Shown: piece by piece, positions 27,101-42,100 of the stretch | Layout of the letters: every line of letters begins with the position of its first letter | Position numbering within the stretch: position 1 is the first letter of the stretch | Assembly (NCBI GenBank): GCA_905178155.1 | Contig: CAJINV010000009.1 | Span: 2,767,373-2,831,372, forward strand | Direction: 5' to 3' | Length of the DNA: 64,000 bases | Origin: Amoebophrya sp. A120 | Taxonomy: Eukaryota > Sar > Dinophyceae > Syndiniales > Amoebophryaceae | Translations under genes and position numbers: made by a program | Notes under the pieces: model-generated | Databases searched by the model: none | What the model saw: the letters and a program-made list of their open reading frames with translations, nothing else | Told to the model about the DNA's origin: nothing

Positions 27101-30100
27101 GAAATAATTTGTGATGCATGAAATGCGACACCAAAAAGACTGCATTGCAGAGAACGCAATGGAGGCCGACTATTGTGCTTCTACGGGTTCAGAATTGCCC
27201 TGCTGATTAGCATGAGAGAAGGGCACCCCTTTGCCTAACTAGCATGACAGACACGCTTTGAGTGCCCGGGAAATTTGTCATGCGCCGACTATACATGGTG
27301 CTCCAACTGGAGTCGTTTTTTTGCATTACAAATTATTTTCACTTTGAGGATTTCCAACCTGAGGCTTTCATAAGCGAGGCGCTGCGCGTACTCCACAGGG
27401 AACCCGATTTCGTTCTCGAGTCGGTGTTATCAAAAAGAAAATAAATGCCCCCTCTCCATATCCAAACGAAAGCTCTGATGCTGGATTTCCGTACACAAAG
27501 CAGATTTGTCTTGCAGTAGAGGACTGCAGGCACATCCCAAGCCTGGGCTCAGAGGTTTTGACTTAGGCGCCTACCATGTTGACAAATGTCTATGCCATAG
27601 TGCAAGCAGCATCACAAACAGCCTGCAGAGTGTCAATGTGGCGGACTCTCTGGGCTTGTTACCTTCTTGCAAGACAGACAGGGTTTCTATTCTTGTGGTC
27701 ACAAATCTGCATCACAAACTCTCGGACGGATGCGCTTTCAATACGGGAAGGGGGGATTTTTCCTCACCATAAGTGTCGCGCCCTTTCCTCTTTTCTCACC
27801 CGGTCCGCTTTTGCCGCCTTGTCTTGATCCGCGGCGCTTCCTGTTATGAAATGCAAAAATGTCTGGGTCTGGAAGAATGCAAGATTTGTGATGCAGGTTT
27901 TCCATGATCCATGAGGTCTGGAATGCGAGACCCAGCGTGACAGATTCTCTGAGGTCTCTACCATGCCTTTCCTGCATGAGAAACTCCCTCTCAACTTGGT
28001 CAAAAGCGGACAGCTTTTGGTACTCACGCATACACAGATTTTTGCATCGTTCAGATTTAGCATGACAAGTTCTAATCTTCCAGACCCAGACATTTTTGCA
28101 TTTGATACCTGTTATTTTTGGGAGCGGCTCTTGCCCCGGATCCTTCCGGCAGTTTCCCCCCAGTAGGTGTGCGACACTGCGCTTGCCTTCTAGGGGGTTC
28201 TGAGCCTCCTGCACCGCAGTCTGCTCCGTGACTACCAGCAGCTCCACATGCATCAGCTTCAGTATTAAGGAAGAAAGCTCGGTGCCGCGGGTGAGAAACC
28301 CGAGAATCGCACCGACCGAATTCCGCGCCGCGTTGCCACTCGCGTCCAACAGAATCCGTGCATTTTTCCTCCGCCAGTCTCGGTGAAGGTGTGCTACTGC
28401 TTTGTCTTCTATCACTTTTTTGCTCTTCTCCTGGAAGATTTGTTCTATTGTCTTTACGTGTTTTTCTCGCCCGCCGGGGCTTGTAGGCCTCACAGCCATG
28501 GCTTCTTCTAGAAAACTTTCCCTTCTCTGCTCCTTGTCAGCCCTCGTTTTTTTCTGTTCTTTTCGTCGGTTTTGATCTTCCTGCTGCAGTCTGCGCACCT
28601 CTTCGGTACTCACGGAGAGCCGCGTCGCCGCAGCCTCGAGCTTTTTGTCCGTCTTCGTTTTTATCGCGAGAAAAAAGCGTTATAGGGACACATTAGGTCG
28701 TTGCAGGCCAAGCAAGACAGACAAGCTCTGTCTGTCATGCCGGATATGCATAGGCCGCGCCTCGTTTCATAGGTGTTTTGTTTTCCCGTAGGATTTCTGC
28801 ATTACAGGTTTTCTCTCTCATGCAGAGAAATTTGCTTTGCTGAATTCAACACTTCAAATCAATGTGTAACTGTAACACTTTTTTCCTTGGATAGTTTTTA
28901 CCAAGGAGAAAAACTGTGTAAGTGTAACTTTGTAAGTAAGAGCAGCATCACAAATTCGTTTTGCATTGCAGGAAAAACCTGTCATGCGCAGCTAGTACGT
29001 GGAAACACGTATGATAGTAGCCTATGACGCACTTCCAGCATGACAAGCGTAAGGTAACTGTTTTGCATTTTCTGCATCACAGATTTACACTTACACAGTT
29101 TTTTCCTTGGATAGTTTTCCGCTTCGCCTCAATATCCGTGTCATCCCAATCGCCCGCTTCGTCAGCATATCCAGCGCAAAAGTATCGCACTTGTAGTAAT
29201 CGCAATCATGCATTACAAATCTTTTTGGTTTTGCTAAGGTCAATCAGCATTACAAATTCTATTTCTCATGCTGAGGAAATTTGTATATGCAATTCATACT
29301 AGTTGTACGATGCTTTTGCAACTCATACAGCACCGTCGTCGTCCTCGTCCGGAAAAAGTGCCCGGATCTTTTCTGAATCAAGGGCTCCAGGCGACAAGGG
29401 CTTCAGCTCAGTTTATCAATGTGAAAAATTCCCCCTCCCCATGTTGAAACCGAAATTTCTGTTGCTGGACTTGTGTACACAAATCAGCTCTGTCTTGCAG
29501 TGAGGTACTGCAGGCAAAGCCTAGACCTGCGTAGGGGTGTTGTGCTGTAGGTGCTTAGCATAGCAGAGGCCTGCCATGTAGTTGTAGGCGCAACAGCATC
29601 ACAAGTCGCCTGCGTATTAAGTCGGCGGATTCCTTGGGTTTACCTTCTTGCAAGAGAGGCAGGATCTGTGGTCACAAATAAGCATCACAAATTTTCAGAA
29701 ACATACCTTTTCAGTATGGGGAGGGGCGGGGATTTTTCTTCACAATACACTTGGCACGGGCTGGACCACCCGATCGGGCGCGTGGTACTGAAAGCGGTAC
29801 GCGTCCGCGCTTCCGCGGAAGAAGGCCATGGTATGGGGTTCTCAAACGTTACACCTTCAACTGTATACATGATGCGTCATGCAAAATGTTGACCATGAGC
29901 CACTAGACGATCAGGCTGCTTCGCGTGACAAACTCTCGGAGGGCTAAACAGCACTAGAATCCACACCAAATCTGTAATGCAAGACGCGTATGGCTCTCCC
30001 TCTCACCTGTGCTATTCTTGCATTGCAAAGTCATGTAACAGTTGAGAATGTAAGGTTTGAGAACGCCATACATGGCCACAGCCTGCTGCAGGGGCGGATA

Positions 30101-33100
30101 CGTGCTCGCCAGCCACTGGCACAGCTCTTCCAGCGTGAGTTCGTCCTTGTTCCACTTTTCGCGCAAGCCGTCGCCGTGCTGCAGCCGAAGGTTGCACTTA
30201 TCAACTGCAAAAGTGTCTGGGTCTGGAAGAGTCGGGACCTGTGGTCATGCACATTTTGCATGACCCGTGAGGTCACTGAAGATGCAGGTGCTAGCATCAC
30301 AGATTTTTTGAGAGCTTCTTGATGCTAATTACGCATGAGAAATGCCCTCTCCGCGTGCCAAGAACTGACTCACTCGTCTTGCTGCTCATGCAACACAGAT
30401 ATTTTTAGAATCCGCAGACAGCATTACAAGTTCCACTCTTCCAGACCCAGACACTTTTGCAATCCATAGCACTTCGCCGCAAACAAATCGCGCACAGCTT
30501 GGTGAAAGCCCATGTTCTCTGTGACTGCTTCTCCATCGTTGTGCTTATCCTGCATCTTGAGACGACTATCCCAGTTTGTAGAACCTTGATCAGGTGGAAT
30601 TTCCATTCCCCCTGCACGCAGGACTCTGTCATCGGTATGCAATCCATCTGCACCTACAAGCTTCTCGAAACCGCCGGAAGTCCGGGGCCGGAGAAACCCG
30701 GCCAGGTAGGCCGCAGCCTGCCAGGCGGTCCAACCGGACTCGTCCACCAGAGACGGCGCGCGACGCGGTATCAAAATGAAAAAAGCCCCCAGCCCATATC
30801 AAATGGGAGGTCTGTAATGCAGGATCTGCGTACACAAATGCCCGCTGTCTTGCAATACGGCATCGCAGCCAGATCCGCAGCCTAGGGAGGGATGTTTGGG
30901 TCTAGGTGCTTAGCATTGCACGCGGCTGTCCTCTAGGCCCAACAGCATGCCAAATCGCTCCCATAATGGCGCGGAAGCCTCTGCATTTGTTTTCTTGCAA
31001 GAAAGAGGTGCTTTGTGGTCTCAAATCAGCAACACAAATTATCGGAAGCATGCTTTTTCGATATGGGGAGGGGGGATTTTTCCTCTCAATACGCGGCGGC
31101 CCCGTCAGGCTCGCGCGCCACGTGCGGGGCTGCCACATACCCGCCTGTTGGCCGGGGAAGTAGTAGTCCCGGTGCAGACTCTTCCCGCCGCCGTCGTGAC
31201 GCAGGCTCGTTCTGGTGGACCAGGAGCCCCATAGCGGTAACACAAGGCCCGTGTCATAGGGGAAGACCGGCGGAACTTCCGTGGGGAAGGGAACCTCGAA
31301 GAACATCTTCTCGTCCCTTGTTGAGTCGTCGTTATCAAGTGTAAAAATGTCTGGGTCTGGAAGAGTCATGCTGTTTTTGCATGACACAGAAGGTCTGGCA
31401 TGGAAGCTCTAGCATCACAGGTCTCGAGAAGCGTTCGCAATGCCGAATCCGCATGACAAACCCCTGACTTTGGTGACAGAAAGTGGGCAACTTTTGCTGC
31501 CTATGCATGAGAGATTTAGATTTTTCTGTGTTCTGAAATGCGCATCACAAGTTGCATTCTTCCAGACCCAGACATTTTTACATTTGATAGTCGTGGGGGT
31601 GGCACCACTGCGTGACCACGTCCCGGCGCGCGGCCGCCACTTTATCAAATGCAAAAGTGTCTGGGTCTGGAAGAGTGGAACTTGTAATGCTGTCTGCGGA
31701 TTCTAAAAATATCTGTGTTGCATGAGCAGTAAGTGTAAGAGGAGTGAGCTCGTGGCACGCGGAGAGGGCATTTGTCATGCGTAAGCATCACAAGCTCTCA
31801 AAAAATCTGTGATGCTAGCACCAGCATCACAGACCTGATGGGTCATGCAAAATGTGCATGACAAGCCCCGACTCTTCGTCCAGACCCAGACATTTTTGCA
31901 TTTGATACACCTCGCCAATCTCTAGGTCGTGCAGTATGGCGCTCTCAACTGTTACAGTCTCAGCTGTTACATGAATTTGTGATGCAAGAATGGCAAAAGT
32001 CAAAGGGGTGACCTTGCGCGTCTAGCATGACAGATTTGGCACAGATTCTCAACCTGTTTGGCTCTTCGAGAATTTGTCATGCGAAGCAGCTTGATCGTAT
32101 CAATTCTAATAGTGATTTTGCATGGCAAATCATGTAACAGTTGAGAATGTAACGTTTGAGAACGCCATATGCAGGTCCCAGGGATTCTCCCAAGGCAGTC
32201 CCCGGCCCCCGGGCGGGTGCACGGCGTTTATTAGCACCAACCTTTTGCGGAGGCCCCCACCGTACTCGTTTGCATCACCAGCGTATCCAGAGAAACACGC
32301 GTTATACAGTTAAGTACACATTGCGTTGCAAGCCCAGTATGACAGACAACTTCTGTCATGCGAGAAATGCTTCCGAGCTTTATTTCATCTGTGTTTTGCC
32401 TTGTGGTCTGTGCATTGCAAGTTTTCCCTCTCACGCAGAGAAGATTTGTGTTGCTGAATTGACAACAGATGTGTAACTGTAACACTTTTCTCGTGGGATA
32501 CAGCGGCAGCGGACGCGCTTCCTCCGCCGGGCGGCGTTTTACCAAGACCCCCTTGGATTTTCTCCGACCCGGCCTTGTTGATATCCAGAAAAAAAAACAC
32601 CCATCCCCATCCCATTTGTCATGCAAAACATGCATGAGCTGCAGTGTTTGTCATGCAACAAATGGATGGGGATGGGTGTTCTATTTTTCCTGGATAGTTG
32701 ATGCGGCAAACCTCCACCTCGCCGTCGTGGGAGTTGCCACGCGGCACGCAGTATGCATGGCAAAATGTCTGGGTCTGCAAGATTGATGCCACTTGTCATG
32801 CTAAATCCGAATCATGCAAAAATCTGTGTTGCATGAGCGCCAAAAGCTGTCCACTTTTGACCTAATCGAGAGGCAGTCTCTCATGCAGGATAGGCATGAT
32901 AGAACTCTCACAAAATCTGTCATGCTATATCCTACATACCAGACCTCATGGGTGGTCATGGACGACCTGCATGCATGACAATAAATCTGGCATTCTACTT
33001 CCAGACCCAGACGTTGTTGCACATTTGCTACGCAGCCGGTGTTGGCAAGGTAGGGGTCAAAAAGCATAAGCACGGCGCGCCCGAAAGACTGCTCCGGCTC

Positions 33101-36100
33101 GGCCGCCCCCAGTATGCACTGCAAAAGTATCGCACTCGTATAAATGCATTTACAAATTTCAACAGGATGAATAACATTTGTAATGCTATATCTCCCTTGA
33201 GAAAAAGGTTTGTAATGCAAGACTTGCATTAGCATTTATACGAGTGCGATACTTTTGCACAGGATACCCAGTCCTGCCGGTTGATTCGTGTATGCATTGC
33301 AAATATGCCTGGGACTGGGTCTGGAAACATGGAACTTGTAGTGCTAGTCCTACATTCCTGTATAGATCTGTATTGCATGACCAACAAAGAAACGCCCTCT
33401 TTTGTCACATAAAAGCGCGGCTTGTCATGCGGATTGCGCATGGCAAGGTCTTCGGCAAACTTGTCATGCTTGGCTGCCTTGGGAAGTATTTCGGTCGTGC
33501 ACAGTTCAGCATCACAAGTTTCCAGACCCAAACATATTTGCATTTGATATCGTGGAAGTGAGAACCAGCAACTGGGTGGACGCGGGAGCGATTTCTTTCC
33601 CTTCCCGCGAAGATGAACTCTGCGCCGTTTGATCCAGTGCCTCCCGCTGGTTCCAATCCAGGGCAGCCAGGACCCCCAACAGCTGCTCGCGTAGTTCCAC
33701 CGGCGCATTGGTCATGTCGAGGACGATTTTTTGGATCCTGCGCGTCACGGCGTCGTCATACCCAAGCGCCACTAATTCCCCCATTTTTTTCTCGGCCTCG
33801 CCCGTGGCTCGTTTGCAGTGTGGGTCGCCCTTATCAAAAGGAGAAATCCCCCCTCCCCATATTGACAGGGTACGTTTTCGAAAATTTGCGTTGCTGATTT
33901 GTGGCCACAAATCGTCTCTGTGTTGCATGAAGGCAACTCCACAGGCTCCGCCGCATTCTACAGGCGGCTTGTCATGCTCATTTTTCTACAGCGTAGACGC
34001 CTGTCATGCCAACCGCCTAGGCTAAAACCTGTCTTCTCCGGCTTGATATGGGCCTGCAGTCCTCGCCAGCAAGACAGATCTGATTTATGTACGCAAATCC
34101 AGCATCAGAAACTTCGTTGTGATATGGGGAGGGGGGATTTTTCATTCTGATACTCCTCGGCAGATGACAAGGCCCCGGCTCCGCCCGGCCGCCGCAGACG
34201 CTTTGCCAGGCGCGCTTCGGTCAGACCCCGACCGAGCACCCGGCAGCAGAAATTATCCCGCGCGCGCGCGTATCCAGTGCAAATATGTCTGGGACTGGAA
34301 ACCTGTGACGCAAGCAAAGGAATAGTAAGCACACGACTGTAATGCGCTGCCACGCATGACAAGCTCTTCGGTGCGTCTGAGTTGCGTACTCTGCATGAGA
34401 GCCTGCACTTTTGCATGACAGACAAGACGAGCTCTTCGCGGCCACGCAACACAGAGCTCAGAGGCGTGCCAGGCTAGCATGACAAGTCTCGCAATCTCCC
34501 AGACCACCCAGACATATTTGCATTTGATAGTCCAGTTACCTCGTCGAGGGGCGTTTGTTCCTCGAGGTACTCTGTACTGTCGCACAGTTTGCCCATGACC
34601 TATCGTGAGGAAAAGTCCCCCCTCCCCATACCAAATGCGGACACTTCTGAAAATTTGTCATGCGGATCTGTGACCACAAATCGTCTCTGTATTGCAAGAA
34701 GGCAAATCAAGAGACTCCGCCGCATTTTGCAGGCGGTTTGTGATGCTGCTGGACCTACAGGGGAGAAGATCTCTGTCATGCTAAGTGAAAGTGCCTACGT
34801 CAGAACAGTCCCTCCCGGGCTTTGTATCTGCCTGCATTCCTCCACTGCAAAACGCCGCTGATTTGTGTACACAAATCCCGCATCACAGATTTCGATTTCG
34901 ATATGGGGAGGGGGGATTTTTCGTTCTGATATGACCTCGCGCATCATTTGTACACCATTCCTGGGTTCGTCATCGAATGCGCGCGGGACAACAAGAAACC
35001 CGAGCAGGTAGAGGGCTGCACTGTCTATCAAGTGTAAAAATGTCTGGGTCTGGAAATTTGTAATGCTAAGAGTGAATGGGAGTTCCACTGCAATACGGAG
35101 CCAAGCATGACAAATTTTTGCGCTCCTATGTGTTGCGTGTTGCGCATGGCAAACTGCGTTTTTGCATGACAGGTACGAGGACAGCTTTGTGTCCATGCAT
35201 CACAGATTCTTGAGCCATATCAGACATGCATGACAAATGTAGCAATCTTCCAGACCCAGACATTTTTACATTTGATACTGTCAGGCCCCCATCCAAACCT
35301 CTCCTCTCCTTTAGCATTCATGCCGGTCGACACAGGTTTCGTCCATTGATGTGGGTCAGTACCTTGTTCCTCGTGGCGTGGCGGCGGGTGTACGCGCGGC
35401 AGGTGGGGCAGGTACTCGTAGCGCCGGGAAGAAGCGCGCGGCTGCGCCAGCGGTTGACCCATTAGCGGCAGGATAGCCGCCATTTGGTTGTCTGGGCAGC
35501 GTGGTAAGTCATCGGGTTTGGGGCACTCCTTCAGAGAGCCCGGCCTGATCGTTACTTGTTGTTCCTCAGGGTTACTACTCAGGACCCCACCTTTCTCGTA
35601 TAGATTCCCCAGGTGTTCCGCTTGCCACGTCGTCCGCCCAGATTTAAATATGAAAGAGCAAGTGTCGCCCCCGTTTTTGCCATCGCGATGTTGCTTTCTC
35701 AAACCAACGTCATCCGTTGCGGGGACGGCAGGACGCATGTGCTTGGGGGAATCGCCGCTGTTTTGCAGTACTGCTACCGTGTTCAAACGCCAAGGCTCCT
35801 GGTTCCCTTGTTCGTCTGAACCCAACAACGCCCCCTGTCCTGGTAAAGACAATCTCGCGACACTGGAAGTAACTACCTGGCCGGTCGACAGCCACTCAAG
35901 AGGACCAGGAGAGGTAGGAGGAGAAGACGCGTCCGTCGACCATGGGCGCCACGGAATCCAGGCGGAACGGCTGGCTTTCCGTTCCTCCAGGTACGACGCT
36001 GATGCCGCGCCGCCCAGTCCATCCGTGGCGGCTTGTCCCTCTCGTCGCGCCGAAGTTGTTGTGGTGAAATTGCTCTTCGTCTCATCTTCTGCGGGCTCCT

Positions 36101-39100
36101 TCATTTTGACGTCAGACGAAGGCGCTCCCGAAGGTGTCTTCGACTCCAGATAGGATGAATCTGAAGACGCGGCTGACGCACGAGCCAGAGCGCTGCCGCC
36201 CCCAGTAGAAGGTGAAGAGCTAGAGCGTCCTGCAGGAGTTGCACCAGCCTCGGCATGATCAAAACCGCCGGGCAGCTGCGCCACCGACGTGGATGTTGAT
36301 GTTGGTGCCATGCTTTGACTCAGTTCATTTGCTCCCGCTGCACTTTGGCTTCCACTTCGTCCGCCTGCCACCGCTGTGCTAGTAGCTCGCGACACATCAA
36401 CATCCGGGGCTGTTTCTCGTCGTCGCAACAGTTCTAGATCTGGGGCTGCAGCTTCTGCTTGGCGGTCGTCTTTAATACTTGGCAGCTCAGTAAAGGAACC
36501 GCGACCGCCCAAGAATTGCCGCAAAAGCCCCGGCGCAGCTTTCTTAGCTGCACTTTCAACGTGTTCGTACTCAAACTCGATGTCATTCTCACCTGCGTAC
36601 TCGAAAGAGTATTTCGGTACTACTACTTCTGTACCGCCGCTGGACTCAGCTGCGGTATGTGGTTTGCAACACCGCTGTTGCTTCCACCGGACGTCGCAAT
36701 CTTCAACGGGATTCACCAGAAAAAGCTATCCAAGAAAAAAACTGTGTTAGTGTAACTTTCTATCGAAGAATGCCATCAGATCACATTCACAAGTTTGCTC
36801 CTCTGCATGACATCAGAGTGAGAGAGCCTGTCGTGCGCGGCTAGTACGGGAAAAAACGTACGAAAAGATGAGCCTCTGACGCAGGTCCAGCACGACAAGT
36901 GTAGTTCTCCTTTGCGTTTTCTATTTCTGCATCTCAGACTATACACTTACGCAGTTTTTTTTCTTGGATAAAAGCCACTGCATGTCTTCTGTGTTCCATT
37001 GGACGTAGGGCAAGAAGTCCCACTGCCCGTTGGTCTTGGTCCACCACTTCCCCTATCCTGTGCATAAGTATCGCACTCTTATTGTTATTGTAGTCATACA
37101 TTACAAATCTTTTTCTTAAAGATAAAGTAAATCCGCAGTTTCTCATGCTGAGGAAATTTGTATATGCATTTATACGAATACGATACTTTTGCACAGGATA
37201 TCCCCGAGAAAATGTGTTCCGCGTAGTTCACCCAGTTGTAGAGGAACGACGTGAACTTCTTCTGGGTAAAAACATCCCCACCCCAGAGTTGTCATGCAAA
37301 TGCGCATGCCAAAAAAGTTTCTCATGCGAAGCCCCACGAGAAGCTTTTTCTGGTCGTGTTTTGGGATTTGTGACGCCAAAAGTAGCACGATGCGCCAGAT
37401 CTGTGATGCTGCTGAACTAGCTAAACAGGATTACAACACTACGAGGACAAGTTTGTCATGTGACATAGCCAAAGTTGGCTGATTTGTCTAGCAGATTCCC
37501 CATCTTGACTCTGGTACGTATGGGGACGCTTTTACACAGGATAGAACTGCAGCCCTGAACCGGAGGAAGCAGCAGAGTCAGCCCCTTTTCCTTTGCCACT
37601 GTTAAAGAGCACATAGAGCCCAAACGGATTGCTCGGGCGGTGGCCGACCAGGCCGCCGCAAGCTGTTGTTCCTTGAACCTCCCGTGAGCCATCAGGTTCG
37701 TACGTTGTTGGGATTGCACCTGGACCTGGCGCCGAATCAGACTGCCCATAAACCGCTGGGGTTGCTCGGAGCTTGCGGAGTGGAGAGGGAGAAGAGACTG
37801 CGTTTTTTTCACGAATAGGCTTACAGTCTCCACCGAGCACATCCGCGACGAACGCGACCGGGTTCTTCGGTTGCTTAGGATCGAGAGCTCCCGTTGGCTA
37901 TCAACTGCAAAAATGTCTGGGCCGGGAAGATCGCCAGGTTTGTCATGCAAATTTTGAATGACCCATGAGGTCTGTGAATGTGATGCATGCCCTAGCATCA
38001 CATATTTTTCGAGGGCTTTGCGATGCCCCTACCGCATGAGAAATGCCCCCTCCGCGTAGCACATCAAGAAACTGGAGTCCTTTTACATACTGGTCACGCA
38101 ATGCAAATTTTTTCGGAATCCGGAGACAGCGTCACAAGTTAAGAACCTTCCAGACCCAGACATATTTGCAATCCATATTGGCGTCGCCACGACGATTTCC
38201 ACGTGAAGGGCATTCAAGTTTTCCGGTGTCAGGTCCCCCGCGGCTTCCAGGACCCTCAGCATTGCTTCGAGCTCCTGCAAGCGACGTCCTTCTGCATCAG
38301 TACGAGAACCCGCAACAATCGACGCGTCGATGACAATTCGTGTATCAAAAGGAAAAACGCCCCCGCCCCATATCTAAACGAGGTTCCTAATGCTGGACTT
38401 GCGTACACAAATCAGGCCTGTGTTGCTGGAGAGGACCACTGCAGCCATATGCTGAGCCTGCGTAGGGACTTTTTGGGGTAGGCGCTGAGCATGTCACGCG
38501 TCTAGTCTGTAGGGCCAACAGCATCACAAACCGCCTGCAGAATGCGGCGCAGCCTGTGGCGTTGCGTTCTTGCAAGACCAGAGGCGATTTGTGATCACAA
38601 ATCAGCATTCCAAATTTTCTAAGGCGTACCTTTTCGATATGGGGAGGGGGGATTTTTCCTTTTGATATCGTGCGTTCCGTCTTCTCCAGTCCACTTCGGG
38701 ATCGCGCTCGTTGTTCGCCACATCACCGTGAGCGGGAGGTGGCGTCAAAAGCTTCCCTCGCCAAACCGCAGGGTATCGGTACGCTGTGTGATCTATGGAT
38801 TGCAAATTAGATGTCTGGGTCCGGAAGATTGGAACTTGTCAATTGCTAAATCTACATCATGCAAATGCAAAAATCTGTGTTGCATGACGAGTGCCAAAAG
38901 CTGTCCACTTTGGACCAAGTTGGGAGGGAGTTTCTCATGCAGCATAGGCATGACAGAGACCATCTCACAGAGGCTGTCATGCTAGGTCCCGCATTCCAGA
39001 CCTCATGGGTCCTGGAAAACCTGCATGACAGGTTTTTTACGCTCTTCCAGACCCAGACATATTTGCAATTGATATGATGCTCGTTGCGGTCCTTTTCCTC

Positions 39101-42100
39101 GGCATTCTCATCCCCCGCCTGCTCCTCCGTCTTCTTCTTCTCTTTTGCGGCCCACTTAAAGGGCTTCCTGTTCAGGCGTTTCGGCTGCGCATCTCCGTCC
39201 ATAAACTCGTCCCACTGTAACACGTATGGACTGCAAAAGCATCGCTTCGCACTCGTACTAATTATGCAGTACAAATCTCGGCTGTTAAGGTAAATCCGTA
39301 TTACAAATGGCATTTGGGCTGAGCTGGTTGTAGTATATTGCTAATTGCACCATTTTATTTTTATACTACTGCGATACTTTTGCGGTTCATAGCACGCGCT
39401 TCGCCAGGGCCTTTTCAAAGTAGTAGGCATCGGTCCACCCCCGATAGAAAAGCTGGCGCGCGGCCGTCATGTCTGCGCTGTCGGCGCGATCCAGCTTGCC
39501 CTCGTTGCATATATTTCTTTTCACGATTTCGATTCTGTATCCTAAGCAAAAACGTGCCCACAGCATAGTCTTCAAGTTGGAAATCTAGCAACACAAATCT
39601 CCAAGTTATTTTCGAAGCTGTGCATGACAAGTTTCCCTCTGCAGTGTAGTGCTGGTTGGCAAGGGAAGCCGTATGAGAAAGCCACTTTCTGCTCCTGTTT
39701 GCCGCATTTACAAATTCCAAAGCACCACGATGGGAAATGCCTCTCATGGAGCTGCGCATTACAAGTTCCTGTCACGATTGCGCATCTGCATGACAACTCT
39801 GGGGTAGTGATGTTTTTACTCATGATATGGTGCTAGTCTTTCCTTCCTCCACTGCTCCAGCTTGTTTGCTTTCATCTTGTATCTTTTCCTGCAGTCTCTT
39901 CATCGTGGCTTCCCCACACCGCAGGCGGAGCAATATGGAAGTGTCAGAATCGAAATTGACAAAATCGAAAAACTTGTGACGCACAAAATCGATGCCTGTC
40001 AGACCCACATTTTGTAGTCGGCGCATGGCAAATCCTCCCCGTCCTGGAAGCGAATCTGCCATGCGGTTTAGGGCAAACGAGCTGCCTTCTGTTATGCTAG
40101 TCAGCAGCCCAACACTTGACCCTTACCCGGACTACAATCCGCCTCCCTTGCATCCTCTGCAATAGAGTCGCTTTGTGCGTAGCATTTTATGCATTACAGA
40201 TCATTTCGATTTTGCCGATTTCGATCCTGACACCCCCATAAGCAACGTGTTAATCATATTCCGGTGCTCCGGAAAGTCCAGCGCCTGTAGCAGCCGCCTG
40301 CTGTCGTGCAGAATATTTTTTGGCCTCTGGAACTTCCACGCTCCCTGAGGCTCTTTGATCGTGCCACGTTCCTCCATATCAAATGTAAAAATGTCTGGGT
40401 CTGGAAGAATGCAAGATTTGTGATGCAGGTTTTCCATGTCCCATGAGGTCTGGAATGCGAGACCCAGCATGACAGATTTTTTGAGGTCTCTAGCATGCCT
40501 TACCTGCATGAGAGACTCCCTCTCAACTTGGTCAAAAGGGGACAGCTTTTGGCACTCATGCAACACAGATTTCTGAATGATTCGGATTTAGCATGACAAG
40601 TTGCAATCTTCCAGACCCAGACATTTTTGCAATCCATACTCCAGGATTCGAGACCACTTCGCGAAAATTTGCTCCAGATGAACCACTATCCTGTGCAAAA
40701 GTGTCGTACTTTTCTTAATGTAAACCCGCATTACAAACTTAAATTTTCTGCCTCATGCTGAGAGTTTACTACTGTAGGTTAAGGAAACTGTGGCGTGGTT
40801 GTCAGCTGTCCTCTCGTACCCGCAGGTGCTTCCCCAGTTGCCACCCCAGGATCACCGACATGGGACCTGACTATGTGGGGGGGGTGCAGAACGACACAGT
40901 AGTGCCGCGTCCTGTCCTACCGTCGTGGGGTCCTCATGCTGAGAGTGAGAAAATAATTTGTAATGCATTTATACGAGTACGATACTTTTGCAATGCATAG
41001 CCACTGCCTCCCCTCTCGGTCCCAGCCAGGTTGCGCTTTTCGGGTTTATGCTGAGAAAGCCGACCAGGTAGGCCACCGCTTCCCATGGCTCGAACCCGGG
41101 GGTAATGCTACTGACCAAACTGGGAAGCGTTGCCGGCTCCATGTTCCTGTCAAATGCAAAAATGTCTCGGTCTGGAAGAATGCCAGGATTGTAGTGCATA
41201 TTTTGGATGACCCATGACGCCTGTAACGCGTGCCCTAGCATCACAGATCTTTCGAGGGCTTCCTGATGCCTATTCCGCATGTCTCCACGTAGCACAAACT
41301 GGGCTCGTCCCCGTGATGGTCATGTAATACAGATTTTCATTTTTTCAGAATCCAAAGACAGCATCACAAGTTGCACTCTTGCAGACCCAGACATATTTGC
41401 AGTTCATAGTTCCGCTGCACGCGTGCTTGTCCGCGAATGCGCTGCCCTTCGCCTTGTTTTTCGGGTTCTCGTTGTATTCGACCAGACACCACCTCTCCCG
41501 GCGCGGTTCCCTCCGTCGCCTGGAGCTGCTTGTATATCCGCTGTCCCGGCAGGGGCTCACCGAAGTCGTTCCAGTACGTTTTCCCTTCTTGTGGGCGGTC
41601 TGCACGATCTGCATCTGGTGATGCTGCAGGAGCTCCTTCGGTTTTTAGCACTCCTGCCACCTCGTAGTTTCTCAAGCTGTCATACTTCACCTGCGGCGTT
41701 GACTTTGTGACTCCACCTGCTGCTGGCTCTACTTGTGTTGCGGCAGACTCGGAGTCTTTGAGAGCCAAAATCACGCCCGTCAGGTAGTCAAAGTGAGCCG
41801 GAAGGGGCTCCAGGTTATAACCCGCTCAGGTGTTACAATCTCAAACGTTACAATAGAATATGGAAATCTGTGATGCAAAAGGGCATGATCTAGCCACCTC
41901 TCATAGTATTGCGCATGACAGGTTCTGGAGTCCCAATCCGCACTACAATCTGGCGAAATTTGTATTGCAGAAAGTGGAATGCTCTCCGAGTCTGTCATGT
42001 TCACCATGCAAGACAAATCTCAGATTCTATTGTAACGTTTGAGATTGTAACGTTTGAGCAGGTCATACAGGTGCAGAAGAGCTCCTTCTGGACTTGCAGG

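Noticed and set aside
32582-32696. Hairpins as transcription terminators
   Set aside because: The hairpins interrupt coding exons in frame and carry target duplications; they are introns.
35488-36153. Plus-strand open frame of 221 codons
   Set aside because: Antisense shadow of the long exon 35278-36726.
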